Positions 1 through 8,202 of a stretch of DNA of 59,257 bases are shown one piece after another. A program made the translations under genes and the position numbers. Source of the stretch: Acidobacteriota bacterium (GTDB lineage: Bacteria; Acidobacteriota; Terriglobia; Terriglobales; Acidobacteriaceae); NCBI GenBank assembly GCA_018268855.1, contig JAFDVR010000011.1:1-59257 (forward strand). Direction: 5' to 3'. Under the pieces are notes generated by a model. That model searched no databases. It worked only from the letters and a program-made list of their open reading frames with translations, and was not told the DNA's origin. Positions within the stretch are counted from its first letter, which is position 1; each line of letters starts with the position of its first letter.

Positions 1-173
1 CGCTCCTCAGGAGCGTTGTCGATCGTGTCGAACGAACGGAAGCTGTTCTTCGGGTTGTGCTTGCTCAACACCTTCGTGATCGCCGCCGTCAACGTCGTCT
101 TGCCGTGATCAATATGCCCAATCGTGCCCACATTCACGTGCGGCTTTGAACGATCAAATTTTTCCTTCGCCAT
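1..173 (-). CDS. tuf: Elongation factor Tu, N-terminal part (runs off the window)
   Basis: EF-Tu is the GTPase that delivers aminoacyl-tRNA to the ribosome. The visible N-terminus begins [16 protein letters not shown] and carries the P-loop GHIDHGKTT at residues 19-27, the nucleotide-binding signature of translational GTPases, followed by ITKVLSKHN. Only about 57 codons are inside the window; the rest lies before base 1. A good Shine-Dalgarno (AGGAGAG) precedes the ATG at 173. It is the last gene of a minus-strand group that starts with four tRNA genes, an arrangement resembling the tRNA-tufB operon of enterobacteria. Identification is secure; whether a second tuf copy exists cannot be seen here. 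Confidence 0.97.
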   Translation of the reverse strand, partial: MAKEKFDRSKPHVNVGTIGHIDHGKTTLTAAITKVLSKHNPKNSFRSFDTIDNAPEE

Positions 174-268
174 GACTTCTCTCCTGATTATGGATACTGC
201 AAAAACTTTACTGGAAATAGCACTCTTATGTCTGTTCCACGCGAAGCGTATCGCCGTGCGCGCAGCAC

Positions 269-577
269 TCAGTAGTACGCGTAAACCTTCAGATACTTGC
301 CGCGCAGAGCGATGTCCACCTTCTCCAGCATGGAGAGGTAGTGCTCGCGAATCATGCCCTGATCGCCGTTGCCCAGGCGGGCATATTCGGCAGCGATGGA
401 GGGACCCAGCTTACCGGCAGTCAGCACCTGCTCAAACTCACGGATGCGCAGCTTGGCGCTCTGCAGGCTCTTCAAAAAACTCTCCACCTTCGCCGACGAA
501 AACGCCGCGTCGATGGCCGACTTCACTGCTTCAAACTGTTGGGGATTCTCTACGGGAATCGTTGCCTGCTCGTACAT
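269..577 (-). CDS. Small conserved-looking hypothetical protein between tRNA-Gly and tuf
   Basis: The 102-residue product is soluble, without signal peptide or membrane segment, and predicted to be mostly helical, with alternating charged and hydrophobic residues (for example [17 protein letters not shown]). It ends in an aromatic tail, [15 protein letters not shown] Shine-Dalgarno lies about 10 bases before the ATG at 577. It sits 30 bases downstream of tRNA-Gly and 96 bases before tuf on the same strand, so it probably shares their transcript. I do not recognise a family. The location suggests a link to translation, but that is only guilt by association. Confidence 0.7.
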   Translation of the reverse strand: MYEQATIPVENPQQFEAVKSAIDAAFSSAKVESFLKSLQSAKLRIREFEQVLTAGKLGPSIAAEYARLGNGDQGMIREHYLSMLEKVDIALRGKYLKVYAYY

Positions 578-607
578 CTGCGCGCCGTTACCTCATGACC
601 GAAACTT

Positions 608-682
608 TGGAGCGGGAGACGGGACTCGAACCCGCGACCAACAGCTTGGAAGGCTGTGACTCTACCACTGAGTTACTCCCGC
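608..682 (-). tRNA. tRNA-Gly (anticodon TCC)
   Basis: The minus strand reads as a full cloverleaf: acceptor GCGGGAG pairing with CTCCCGC, anticodon loop CTTCCAA giving TCC, and a T arm with GGTTCGAGTCC. CCA is encoded (bases 608-610). The 5' end is at 682. It is the tRNA nearest to tuf. Confidence 0.97.
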
Positions 683-772
683 CCTGTCAGCTTCTAGCTC
701 TTAGCCGTTAGCTTTTAGCGTCTCATCAACCTTCGCCAAAAGCTAATAGCCAAGAGCTAGAAGCTATATATC

Positions 773-847
<75 letters not shown>

Positions 848-907
848 CTTACCGCTGTTGGAGTGCTCTATCGAGGGCTGAAGCCCCTCGACTACCGCTC
901 CATCAGC

Positions 908-1096
908 TTACTGCTGCTTCTCATTCAGCCTGGCCTTCATCCGCACCAGCACCGTTCGAAACGCGAAAAACCCTAACAACAACCAGGCCAGATTGCGGTA
1001 CATGCCCGGATCCATCGTCGCCCAAACCCCGATTGCTGCAAGAGCAATCAGAACCAGCGCAATCACCACACGCTGTTGCGACCCCGGACCGTCCAC
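908..1096 (-). CDS. Small two-helix membrane protein inside the tRNA cluster
   Basis: The 62-residue product has two hydrophobic stretches, about residues 10-26 (VVIALVLIALAAIGVWA) and 35-50 (NLAWLLLGFFAFRTVLV), and a basic C-terminal tail (RMKARLNEKQQ), as expected for a small inner-membrane hairpin. The start is GTG at 1096 with only a weak GGTGAA-type ribosome site. It lies between tRNA-Tyr and tRNA-Thr on the same strand, so a tRNA-bearing transcript probably carries this mRNA segment and is cut free during tRNA processing. No family recognised. The clean membrane topology argues that it is real. Confidence 0.6.
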   Translation of the reverse strand: MDGPGSQQRVVIALVLIALAAIGVWATMDPGMYRNLAWLLLGFFAFRTVLVRMKARLNEKQQ

Positions 1097-1121
1097 CGTT
1101 TCACCAGCCCTTCAAAATGTA

Positions 1122-1208
1122 TGGTGCACAGGGAAGGATTCGAACCTTCGTAGCGACAAGCGCGGCAGATTTACAGTCTGCTGCCATTAACCACTCGGCC
1201 ACCTGTGC
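1122..1208 (-). tRNA. tRNA-Tyr (anticodon GTA)
   Basis: The minus strand gives a class II tRNA of 87 bases with encoded CCA: acceptor GCACAGG/CCTGTGC, anticodon arm CAGACTGTAAATCTG (GTA), a long variable arm (CGCGCTTGTCGCTAC) and T arm GAAGGTTCGAATCCTTC. The long variable arm and the anticodon identify a bacterial tyrosine tRNA. Confidence 0.97.
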
Positions 1209-1358
1209 ACACCCTGTCTGCGCTGCCGGACGCCTGTCTCAAGCTCTCTTTGCGCGTGATGAAAGTCCATCCGCCGAAGAGTCGTTCATGCTGGAGCAGG
1301 AGAACTGCAGAAAACCGCAAGCAGTACTACCAATCTCTACCGGTTTGCTTTGGAGTTC

Positions 1359-1434
1359 TGGAGCTGGCGAAGGGATTTGAACCCCCGACCCTCTGATTAC
1401 AAATCAGATGCTCTACCAGCTGAGCTACGCCAGC
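1359..1434 (-). tRNA. tRNA-Thr (anticodon TGT)
   Basis: The minus strand folds with acceptor GCTGGCG/CGCCAGC, anticodon arm CTGATTTGTAATCAG (TGT) and T arm GGGGGTTCAAATCCC, with encoded CCA at 1359-1361. It is the most upstream tRNA of the group, so the promoter should lie in 1435-1600. Confidence 0.97.
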
Positions 1435-1607
1435 CCTAAACAGCAAACCGCGCTGCCCTCGCTGGCGCAGCGCTTATCTAGAAAGATAGCACAAAATCGC
1501 GATCTGCCTTATATGGCTCAATAAGCGAACAAAGTGCATAAAAATTATGCATACGTCGCTCCGCCAGTGCGCCAATCAGCGTCTCACTTTGAGTGAGGTG
1601 AAACCGT
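1435..1607. other. Divergent intergenic region upstream of the tRNA cluster
   Basis: About 170 bases separate the tRNA cluster (minus) from a secreted-protein gene (plus), so promoters for both must lie here. I see two inverted repeats: GCGCTGC at 1450-1456 with GCAGCGC at 1467-1473, which would be in the leader of the tRNA transcript, and GCATAA-AAA-TTATGC at 1536-1550. No convincing -35/-10 pair could be fixed by eye. Confidence 0.4.
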
Positions 1608-2048
1608 ATGTCACGTGTTCTTGCTCTCGCCGTCGTTCTGGCTGCATCTGCTGCACTTGCGCAGAACAATTCCGATGCGCCATCAGCGCCTGACAACTCC
1701 CTTATGCCAGGTGTTCCAGAGTACAAACAGAATCCGCCGCAACTGTCACCAGATGGCTTGCCACCCATGTATGCAGCGCGTATGGTTCGGCAGCGGCCCG
1801 ATGCGGAAACCGATACGAGGACCTCTACCACCAGCCGGGAGACCACCACCCATAACCCCGATGGCAGCACAGTAAACCATAACAATCGAACAACCACTAC
1901 GCATAGCACATCCGGCAATACGCAACATAGCAGCACGCCGATCGCGCACACTACAACCCACACCCGAACAACATCCACGCATACGCATACCAACTCGGCA
2001 ACTACAGTGGAGAAGTCGGATTCACCACCTGCTCCTGATGTGCGCTAA
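1608..2048 (+). CDS. Secreted Thr/Asn/His-rich low-complexity protein
   Basis: The 146-residue product begins with a signal peptide (MSRVLALAVVLAASAALAQ, cleavage after about residue 19). A proline-rich part contains PGVPEYKQNPPQLSPDGLPP, and the C-terminal half, about residues 68-135, is dominated by Thr, His, Ser and Asn (TTTTHS, THTRTTSTHTHT). Such tails are disordered, heavily hydroxylated segments of exported proteins. A GAGTGAGGTG ribosome site precedes the ATG. No catalytic domain is visible. The function is unknown; a surface or periplasmic linker-like role is only a guess. The composition is unusual, but signal peptide and ribosome site support a real gene. Confidence 0.6.
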   Translation: MSRVLALAVVLAASAALAQNNSDAPSAPDNSLMPGVPEYKQNPPQLSPDGLPPMYAARMVRQRPDAETDTRTSTTSRETTTHNPDGSTVNHNNRTTTTHSTSGNTQHSSTPIAHTTTHTRTTSTHTHTNSATTVEKSDSPPAPDVR

Positions 2049-2065
2049 ACGCGTGCATGGTGTTC

Positions 2066-2890
2066 TCACAAATATTTGTTCAGAAATACCCTCACCGCTT
2101 CCGCATTGGCTTCTTTCCATTCGGGCATGGATGCGTAGTTGTGAGGCCCTCCCTCGCCTGCATAGACCTCTACAGGCACATGTGCGGCCTTCAGTTTGGC
2201 AATAAAGTCCGTCTGCTGGTGCGGAGGTACAAGCTGGTCCTTCGTCCCATAACCAATAAAGAATGGCGGAGCGTCCTTCAATGACGCAAGTGCAGGCGAG
2301 GCTTCTTTGCATGCGGCAATTAGATCGAGACATCCGCCACCCATATAGTTGTTGATGGTCTTGTTCAGATTCTGTGCCTCAGTCAGGTCGAGAACAGCGC
2401 TCGCAAGTACCACTGCCTTCACCGGCTTCACGCCTGTAGGCATCCGCACACGCAGACCGATCAGGGCAGCGAGTTCACCGCCGGCCGATCCGCCCCCTAC
2501 CGCGATGCGGCTTGCATCCACGTTGTACTCGGCAGCATGTTCCTGGAGATATTTCACAGCCGCCCATGCCTGGTCCAGTTGTGTTGGATAATGCGCATTC
2601 GGCACCAGATCGTACTCAGGCGACATGCTCACATAACCCATTGCCGCAATCGATTTCGCTAGTCCCTGTGCCCGTGTGCCGTGAGACCATCCACCACCAT
2701 GGAAGTAGATCACCGCAGATAGTTTCTTCCCACGCGCTGAAGATTCACCTGCTATGTCGGAAGGCGTGTAGATACTGGCTACCAGATCGCCGGAGACTCC
2801 TTTTGTGTAGACCGCTTCTTTCATTGCAGGTGAAGCTGCATGCGCAAAAGCAGAGGTCGTGAGCGCCGCAATCATAAGGAGTTGCTTCAT
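2066..2890 (-). CDS. Exported alpha/beta-hydrolase esterase (HSL/BD-FAE type)
   Basis: This is a probable carboxylester hydrolase acting outside the cytoplasm. A signal peptide (MKQLLMIAALTTSAFAHA) is followed by a 250-residue alpha/beta-hydrolase domain. The oxyanion-hole motif HGGGW lies at residues 64-68, the nucleophile elbow GGSAGG puts the serine at 135, and the remaining triad is likely Asp218 (GTKDQLVPP) and His250 (GGPHNY). HGGGW with GxSAGG is typical of the hormone-sensitive-lipase/BD-FAE-like esterases; relatives act on short acyl or feruloyl esters, but the substrate cannot be read from the sequence. It is monocistronic and convergent with the secreted low-complexity gene, 17 bases apart. 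Confidence 0.85.
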   Translation of the reverse strand: MKQLLMIAALTTSAFAHAASPAMKEAVYTKGVSGDLVASIYTPSDIAGESSARGKKLSAVIYFHGGGWSHGTRAQGLAKSIAAMGYVSMSPEYDLVPNAHYPTQLDQAWAAVKYLQEHAAEYNVDASRIAVGGGSAGGELAALIGLRVRMPTGVKPVKAVVLASAVLDLTEAQNLNKTINNYMGGGCLDLIAACKEASPALASLKDAPPFFIGYGTKDQLVPPHQQTDFIAKLKAAHVPVEVYAGEGGPHNYASMPEWKEANAEAVRVFLNKYL

Positions 2891-3041
2891 TGAAAGTCAC
2901 ATTCTCACAAGCTGAATTTTTAATGCAGGATATTCGCATTATGTATGCAAATGTTCTACTCCTGACACCATTTATGGCGCGAAGTTGCACGCAACATCCA
3001 ATACCCCTTCGTGTCTCGTATAAGTGCATGGAGGTGTTGCA

Positions 3042-3338
3042 ATGCAAATGATGAAGACGATCTCAAAATGGATAGCTGGCGCAGCCGTTGCTGAAGCGCT
3101 CCTATTTGCCGCTCCTCAAAAGGCACAGGCCCAGACGAGTTTCTCTTTTGGCGTAAGCGTTGGCTCACCAGGATATTATCGTCCCTACTATGCAACACCG
3201 TATGTTTACCGACCCTACTACGGTGTGCGCTATTACCGGCCATACTATCCGGGATATTACGGCTATTATCACCGTCCGTATGTGCGAGTTGTCCCGCGCG
3301 GACACGCCTACGGCTACTATCATCACTATCGCCGGTAA
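3042..3338 (+). CDS. Secreted Tyr/Pro-rich small protein
   Basis: The 98-residue product starts at the ATG at 3042, chosen because GGAGGTG at 3030-3036 is ideally spaced; an upstream in-frame ATG at 3024 precedes that site. A signal peptide (to about AQAQ) is followed by a mature part built almost entirely of Tyr, Pro, Arg, Gly and His with repeats such as YRPYY and YYGYYHRPY. Similar tyrosine-rich exported peptides are frequent in acidobacteria and proteobacteria and are generally uncharacterised. Tyrosine-rich sequences can cross-link or associate with the envelope, but no function is claimed. A strong terminator follows directly. Confidence 0.65.
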   Translation: MQMMKTISKWIAGAAVAEALLFAAPQKAQAQTSFSFGVSVGSPGYYRPYYATPYVYRPYYGVRYYRPYYPGYYGYYHRPYVRVVPRGHAYGYYHHYRR

Positions 3339-3354
3339 TAGCGGCGCGTTTAGG

Positions 3355-3389
3355 AAGGGCCAGCCAAGCCGCTGGCCCTTTGCTTTTTA
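3355..3389 (+). terminator. Intrinsic terminator
   Basis: A perfect 10-bp stem AAGGGCCAGC/GCTGGCCCTT with loop CAAGCC is followed by TGCTTTTT. It ends the Tyr-rich gene just upstream, before the convergent gene. Confidence 0.85.
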
Positions 3390-3445
3390 AACCTGCACAA
3401 CGGTGTTGAATTTCAAATCTCTCACGACTCAATCAGACGAGCCAT

Positions 3446-4420
3446 TTACGGCGAATGAGAGATGCGTTCAAGAAATTCCGTTGGGATATTGCCCGTGATA
3501 ATGACGCGGTCGGCATGCTGCTCCACTCTAAGTGAGTTTAGAAAGTCATGCGTCGATTTATCTTCCGGTGTGGAGACGCTATAGGGCATTACGCCCCGTA
3601 TCAGGTTGAGCAGAGTGGCAAGATTATCGCGTGTAGATAAGGCCACTGCTTCGGTAGGTGCGATCTCCTCAATACGCATGTGCAGACTGCCGCGATATGA
3701 AAGCGAAACAATAAGGTCGGTTTCCGCATCCAGCGGGAGATGTACGCCAGCGATTGTAATTTTGCCGTTCTCAGAAAAAGGCAGACCCACATGACCGATG
3801 CCCCAGGCGAGAGAACGCGAAAAGAGGGGCACCTCGTGATAGCGCGCCGAAAGCAGCGACGATCCAGAGAAGGGCGAAGCCGATGCTGCGTGTCGATCAA
3901 TGATGGAGTGGATCTGCTCTGGCGTCGGCATATTGGAAGCTGCCACCATCTCATAACCCAGCGTGGTGACGCGGAACGATCTGCCTTCCATTGGGATGAG
4001 GTAGATGGTGTGGCCGGCATACACCTCGGTTGATGTTGCGTTCGCAGCAAACCAGCTTGAGAGCTTTTTAGCATCAAAATGCCCTTCCATCACTTCGGAA
4101 TAAGCGACTGGACCGTTCGGTCCATTGGGATTATCCATGCGATGAAGGGCAAAGGCGACGCGGTCCAGATCGCGCTCTACGCGAATACCGGTTGCATCGA
4201 TAAATTTCTGAAAATCCGGTGAGGGGTGAACGGGGTGCTTTTGGAAATCGGTAGCCGCACGGATGGGTTTGAAGTTGATGTAAATCATTGCGTCGGATTC
4301 CGGCAAGAGACGCGCGACGTCTGGTGGTGCGTACGAGCGCAGCACAAACGCTATCGCAAGCAGAACGAAAAGCGAGAGCACAACCAGAACGGAGTAACGG
4401 GTGCGGCGACGCATCTCCAT
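3446..4420 (-). CDS. Membrane-anchored hypothetical protein
   Basis: The 324-residue product has one N-terminal membrane anchor at about residues 9-28 (YSVLVVLSLFVLLAIAFVL), preceded by arginines, and a large extracytoplasmic domain with no obvious repeats or Cys. The segments LLPESDAMIYINFKPIR and DRVAFALHRMDN suggest a mixed alpha/beta fold, reminiscent of the uncharacterised bacterial proteins that score as DUF3352-like, but I cannot confirm membership. The ORF is full length and monocistronic, with the MBL-fold gene 104 bases upstream on the same strand. Function unknown. Confidence 0.7.
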   Translation of the reverse strand: MEMRRRTRYSVLVVLSLFVLLAIAFVLRSYAPPDVARLLPESDAMIYINFKPIRAATDFQKHPVHPSPDFQKFIDATGIRVERDLDRVAFALHRMDNPNGPNGPVAYSEVMEGHFDAKKLSSWFAANATSTEVYAGHTIYLIPMEGRSFRVTTLGYEMVAASNMPTPEQIHSIIDRHAASASPFSGSSLLSARYHEVPLFSRSLAWGIGHVGLPFSENGKITIAGVHLPLDAETDLIVSLSYRGSLHMRIEEIAPTEAVALSTRDNLATLLNLIRGVMPYSVSTPEDKSTHDFLNSLRVEQHADRVIITGNIPTEFLERISHSP

Positions 4421-4524
4421 TGGTTATACCGCTAAAGCAGTGAGGAGGTGACGGCAATTTTAAAAATGGCCACAGGAGCCGGTGCCGATCAGCTTTCAGT
4501 CGTCTTGAGAGCGAAGGTGTGAGG

Positions 4525-5550
4525 CTAAACCAAAGCAGCAATATCAGGAATATTGACTGCTTCTATCTCTGTTTCACCTTCTTCAAGTACGTGAACGAGA
4601 TCTGCTACACCTGCTTTTCGGGCTGCGGCTGAGAGGCGTTGCAGCGGTTCATCCATGGGCTCTTTGCCAAGTGGAAACGTGCCGTAATGCATCGGGACCA
4701 TTGTTGTTGCAGTGCCGAGATCTAGAAAAGCACGCAAGGCTTCTTCGGGTGAGGTGTGTACAGCCCGATAGCTGTCGGGGAAGTAAGCGCCGATAGGCAG
4801 CAGGGCGACTTGAGGCTTTAGTAGACGGCCGATCTCGCGGAAGCCCTGAAAGTATGCAGTATCGCCTGAGTGATAGACAGAGTGTGCTCCGTCACTGAGT
4901 ATATAGCCGCCATAGTGACGGTGCATGTCGTTGAACATCCGCGCACCCCAGTGTTTGCAAGGTGTCATTGTGACTGTGACGTTGCTGGTGTCGAGCGTTG
5001 TGCCCTTCCACCATTCCAGTTCAGTGATCTTGCGAAAACCAAGTTTCGCCACGAGATCGGAAACATGACGCGGAACGATGACTTCCGGGGCGGTGCCGCT
5101 GATGCGTTTAGTAGCACGAACTACTTTACGCAGGGATGAAAGATTGAGGTGGTCCATATGCGCATGTGTAAGCAGAACAGCGTCGATGGGTGGCAGATCT
5201 TTGATGCGCAGACCGGGATGACGTTGACGCCGTAGAAGGATCAAATAACGTGAGAAGACCGGGTCAATAAGAATGTTCTTTCCGCCGATCTGGATGAGGA
5301 AAGATGAGTGGCCGATAAAGGTAATGCCGAGTTGGCCTGCATCGACAAGCACCGGCTGGCGCGGTCCGCCTGTGATGGGGTTACGGTGCGATTCGCGCAC
5401 AATGTGCCAAAGCTGTTGTAATTTACGAAAGATCGAAGGATGCGCTCTCACACCTATTAGATGAGGGGAAAGCTTTTCCGATGCGCGAGTGACGGTCGAT
5501 GGCGCAATTTCCGCTAAGTCTTTGAGCAGCAGGTTGATGCAAACGGGCAT
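4525..5550 (-). CDS. MBL-fold metal-dependent hydrolase (UlaG/NAPE-PLD-like)
   Basis: A 341-residue cytoplasmic metallo-beta-lactamase-fold protein. The hallmark THAHMDHLN (HxHxDH, residues 129-134) binds the metal pair, and further metal ligands are likely in TPCKHWG, YHSGDTAYF (the bridging Asp) and MVPMHYGTF. The leader GITFIGHSSFLIQIGGKNILIDPVF is typical of the UlaG/NAPE-PLD branch, whose members hydrolyse phosphodiesters or lactones. The N-terminal 70 residues before the domain are an extension also seen in NAPE-PLD-type proteins. The substrate is not predictable. It is divergent from the YihY gene with 47 bases between them, so their promoters must be compact. Confidence 0.85.
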   Translation of the reverse strand: MPVCINLLLKDLAEIAPSTVTRASEKLSPHLIGVRAHPSIFRKLQQLWHIVRESHRNPITGGPRQPVLVDAGQLGITFIGHSSFLIQIGGKNILIDPVFSRYLILLRRQRHPGLRIKDLPPIDAVLLTHAHMDHLNLSSLRKVVRATKRISGTAPEVIVPRHVSDLVAKLGFRKITELEWWKGTTLDTSNVTVTMTPCKHWGARMFNDMHRHYGGYILSDGAHSVYHSGDTAYFQGFREIGRLLKPQVALLPIGAYFPDSYRAVHTSPEEALRAFLDLGTATTMVPMHYGTFPLGKEPMDEPLQRLSAAARKAGVADLVHVLEEGETEIEAVNIPDIAALV

Positions 5551-5597
5551 CCCAACAGAGCAGTAGTGTAGTAAGGAACGACTCCGTTGAGGTAGCT

Positions 5598-6596
5598 GTG
5601 TTCGAGCAGATTGAGCAGGACCATGAATCCGGTGCTGCGCGCAGCGTTTGGGAACTCGTCTCCCATAGTCCGCTGGAAGGGCTATGGGACTTACGCGGCG
5701 TGCCGCTCAAAGTGGTGGCCAAGCGGGTGTGGAACTCCACAAATGAGGACAACCTCTTTGGCCGCGCTTCGCAGTTGGCATACTACTTCTTTTTCGCTCT
5801 ATTCCCAATGCTTATCGCTGCATCCAGCGTCCTGGGTCTGGCTGCAAAATCTGCTACTCAGATCTATGTCGCACTGCTGAATCGCATCGCGACGCTTATC
5901 CCTCCGGCAGCCTTCGGCATTGTGATGGATACGTTCAATCAAACAACGCAACACAGTACGCCGGGCAAGATTACCCTGGGCCTGTTGACGGCGCTGTGGT
6001 CCGCTAGCGTAGGCGTGAGCGCAATCCAGGACACGCTGAATGCTGTCTACAAAGTAAAAGAGAAACGCAGTTATTGGCGTGCGCGCGGCGAGGCGATTCT
6101 ATTAACAATTGGCGTTGTCATTGTGTTCACGGTGGCTCTGGCGACCTTGCTGGGCTGCGATGTAGGCGCACGGTTGCTGGAGCACCGCTTCACGGGAGCC
6201 TTCATTGTGGCATGGTTTACGCGCATCACAGGATGGGCGATAGCATCCGTGCTGGTGGTGCTGGTATTTGCGTTGCTGTATTTCTTCTCGCCCGATGTAG
6301 AGAAACGTAAATGGCGCTGGTTTACCCCAGGGAGCGCCATCGGTTTGTTTGGATGGATTGCCGGATCGCTTGGCTTGCGGCTTTATCTGCATTGGTTCAA
6401 TAGCTATTCGGTCACTTATGGATCGTTGGGCGCCGTAATTATCTTGCTGACATGGTTCTATGTGATCGGGTTGATGCTATTGCTTGGCGCTGAGGTGAAT
6501 TCAGAAATTGAAGCGGCTGTGCTGGAACAGAGCGTTCTCAAGCAGAAAGCAGAACAGGGCACAGTCGTTCCTATCGATCCAGGCAAAACAAAATAA
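5598..6596 (+). CDS. YihY/BrkB-family inner-membrane protein
   Basis: The 332-residue product has the layout of the YihY family (former RNase BN annotation): a cytoplasmic N-terminus of about 55 residues, then six membrane segments starting at ASQLAYYFFFALFPMLIAASS, the family signature near the first helix, and a charged C-terminus. Members are multi-pass membrane proteins of uncertain role, not nucleases. The start is GTG at 5598 with GAGG just before it. It is followed after 24 bases by a symporter gene on the same strand, so the two may be co-transcribed. Confidence 0.9.
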   Translation: MFEQIEQDHESGAARSVWELVSHSPLEGLWDLRGVPLKVVAKRVWNSTNEDNLFGRASQLAYYFFFALFPMLIAASSVLGLAAKSATQIYVALLNRIATLIPPAAFGIVMDTFNQTTQHSTPGKITLGLLTALWSASVGVSAIQDTLNAVYKVKEKRSYWRARGEAILLTIGVVIVFTVALATLLGCDVGARLLEHRFTGAFIVAWFTRITGWAIASVLVVLVFALLYFFSPDVEKRKWRWFTPGSAIGLFGWIAGSLGLRLYLHWFNSYSVTYGSLGAVIILLTWFYVIGLMLLLGAEVNSEIEAAVLEQSVLKQKAEQGTVVPIDPGKTK

Positions 6597-6620
6597 ACAC
6601 TTCCGGTTACACTTTTCCCG

Positions 6621-8054
6621 ATGAATCTTTATGCAGTCGTACTTGCGATAATCGTCATTGCGCTGCTTACGGTCAGCCTCTCGCGGCTCGGAACCGTTAA
6701 AACCAAGGCAGATTATCTCGTCGCAGGGCGCAGTCTACCTGCATTTGTACTGGTTTTTACGTTGCTTTCCAGTTGGATTGGCAGCGGCTCTCTGCTGGGT
6801 GGAGCGGAGAACGCCTACAATCACGGCTTCGCGGCCACATGGCAAAGTGCGGGTGGATGGATCGGTCTGTTGCTGATTTACTTCATCGCGCCGCGCGCGC
6901 GGAAGTTTGCTCAATATACGATTCCCGACCTGCTGGAAGCACGCTACAACCAGCTTGCGCGTGTATTAGGTGTAATTGCGGTGCTCTTTGCGTACACGGC
7001 AATCACAAGCTATCAGTTCATCGGCGGCGGAGACATTCTGCACCTGATATTTCCGAATGCCATCTCTGCGGTCATGGGGCGGTACATTCTTGCTGTTTTT
7101 GTAATTGTGTTTACTGCAATTGCAGGCATGTCGAGTGTGGCCTATATGGATGTGGTGATTGGTCTTCTCGCTACTATTACCATGGTGATCGCGCTGCCTG
7201 TGCTCTCGCATGCTGCTGGTGGATGGGGCCATATTCGTGAGGTCCTACCGGCGACGCATTTTCAAGTGCTTGGCGATCTGACTGGATGGAATGCGCTGGA
7301 ACTTGCGCTGCCGACATGCCTGCTGATGCTTGGCAATCAATCCATGTATCAAAAGTTTTTCTCTGCCAGGTCCGAGAAAGATGCTCGACGTGCGGTAGTG
7401 GGATGGGTAATTGGGACGATCATTCTGGAGACGGTAATCATTGCGATTGCTGTGGCCGGTTCCGCGCTCTATCGCAGCGGAGAGGTAAGCCAGCATCCAC
7501 GCGAGATTCTTGCTTTTTCTGCCATGCACGGTTTGCCTGCGTTGTTGGGTGCGGCGATGGTCGGCGCCATCTTTGCCAAGGTGATTTCGACTGCGAACAA
7601 CTATCTTTTTTCTCCAGCAACTAACCTCGTGAACGATGTATTCGTGCGCTACATCCGCCGTGGCGCGAAAGACAGCGAAGTATTGCTCGTTTCGCGCGTG
7701 ATGGTGGTGCTGCTTGGATTGTGGTCCCTCGCCCAGTCGCTGGGTACTGAAAGTGTTCTCAAAAAAAGTCTTTATGCCTATACGGTCTACTCTGCTGCGC
7801 TTACGCCAGTGATTCTGGCGGCTTTTTTTTGGAAGCGTGCGACGGCTGCTGGGGCGGTGGCAAGTATCGCTGTGGGAACGGCTGTAACCGTGGCATGGGA
7901 CTCTTTGGCATCTCTCCGCAACTCCATGCCGCACTGGATTGGAGATCGTGACGCGATTGTGCCGGCACTTCTGTTAAGCGTGGTCGCGTTGATTCTGGTC
8001 AGTTTGTGCACACGTCCGCACGCCCCTGCAGACGATCACGGAGCCTTAGCATAA
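6621..8054 (+). CDS. Sodium:solute symporter (SSS family)
   Basis: A 477-residue transporter with about 13 hydrophobic segments. Family marks are visible in the first third: DYLVAGRSLPAF, the helix-2 to helix-3 region SSWIGSGSLLGGAENAY, and YTIPDLLEARY, as in SSS transporters such as PutP. These use a sodium gradient to import solutes; the substrate cannot be told. In the C-terminal half, AKVISTANNYLFSPATNL matches the helix that carries the second sodium site. The ATG has no strong ribosome site, and the 24-base gap to the YihY gene suggests shared transcription. Confidence 0.88.
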   Translation: MNLYAVVLAIIVIALLTVSLSRLGTVKTKADYLVAGRSLPAFVLVFTLLSSWIGSGSLLGGAENAYNHGFAATWQSAGGWIGLLLIYFIAPRARKFAQYTIPDLLEARYNQLARVLGVIAVLFAYTAITSYQFIGGGDILHLIFPNAISAVMGRYILAVFVIVFTAIAGMSSVAYMDVVIGLLATITMVIALPVLSHAAGGWGHIREVLPATHFQVLGDLTGWNALELALPTCLLMLGNQSMYQKFFSARSEKDARRAVVGWVIGTIILETVIIAIAVAGSALYRSGEVSQHPREILAFSAMHGLPALLGAAMVGAIFAKVISTANNYLFSPATNLVNDVFVRYIRRGAKDSEVLLVSRVMVVLLGLWSLAQSLGTESVLKKSLYAYTVYSAALTPVILAAFFWKRATAAGAVASIAVGTAVTVAWDSLASLRNSMPHWIGDRDAIVPALLLSVVALILVSLCTRPHAPADDHGALA

Positions 8055-8202
8055 CTCCTGTAAGGACGTTACCTTTCAGAGATTGCTTCTATACGCGCAG
8101 ACTCAGAGCGGTTGTGAGCATGCCCCATTTGCTTTGAAAGCAGTAAATTAAAGCGCGACTGTAGCCTATGCTGACGCATCACAAAGAATGAGGTGAATGC
8201 GC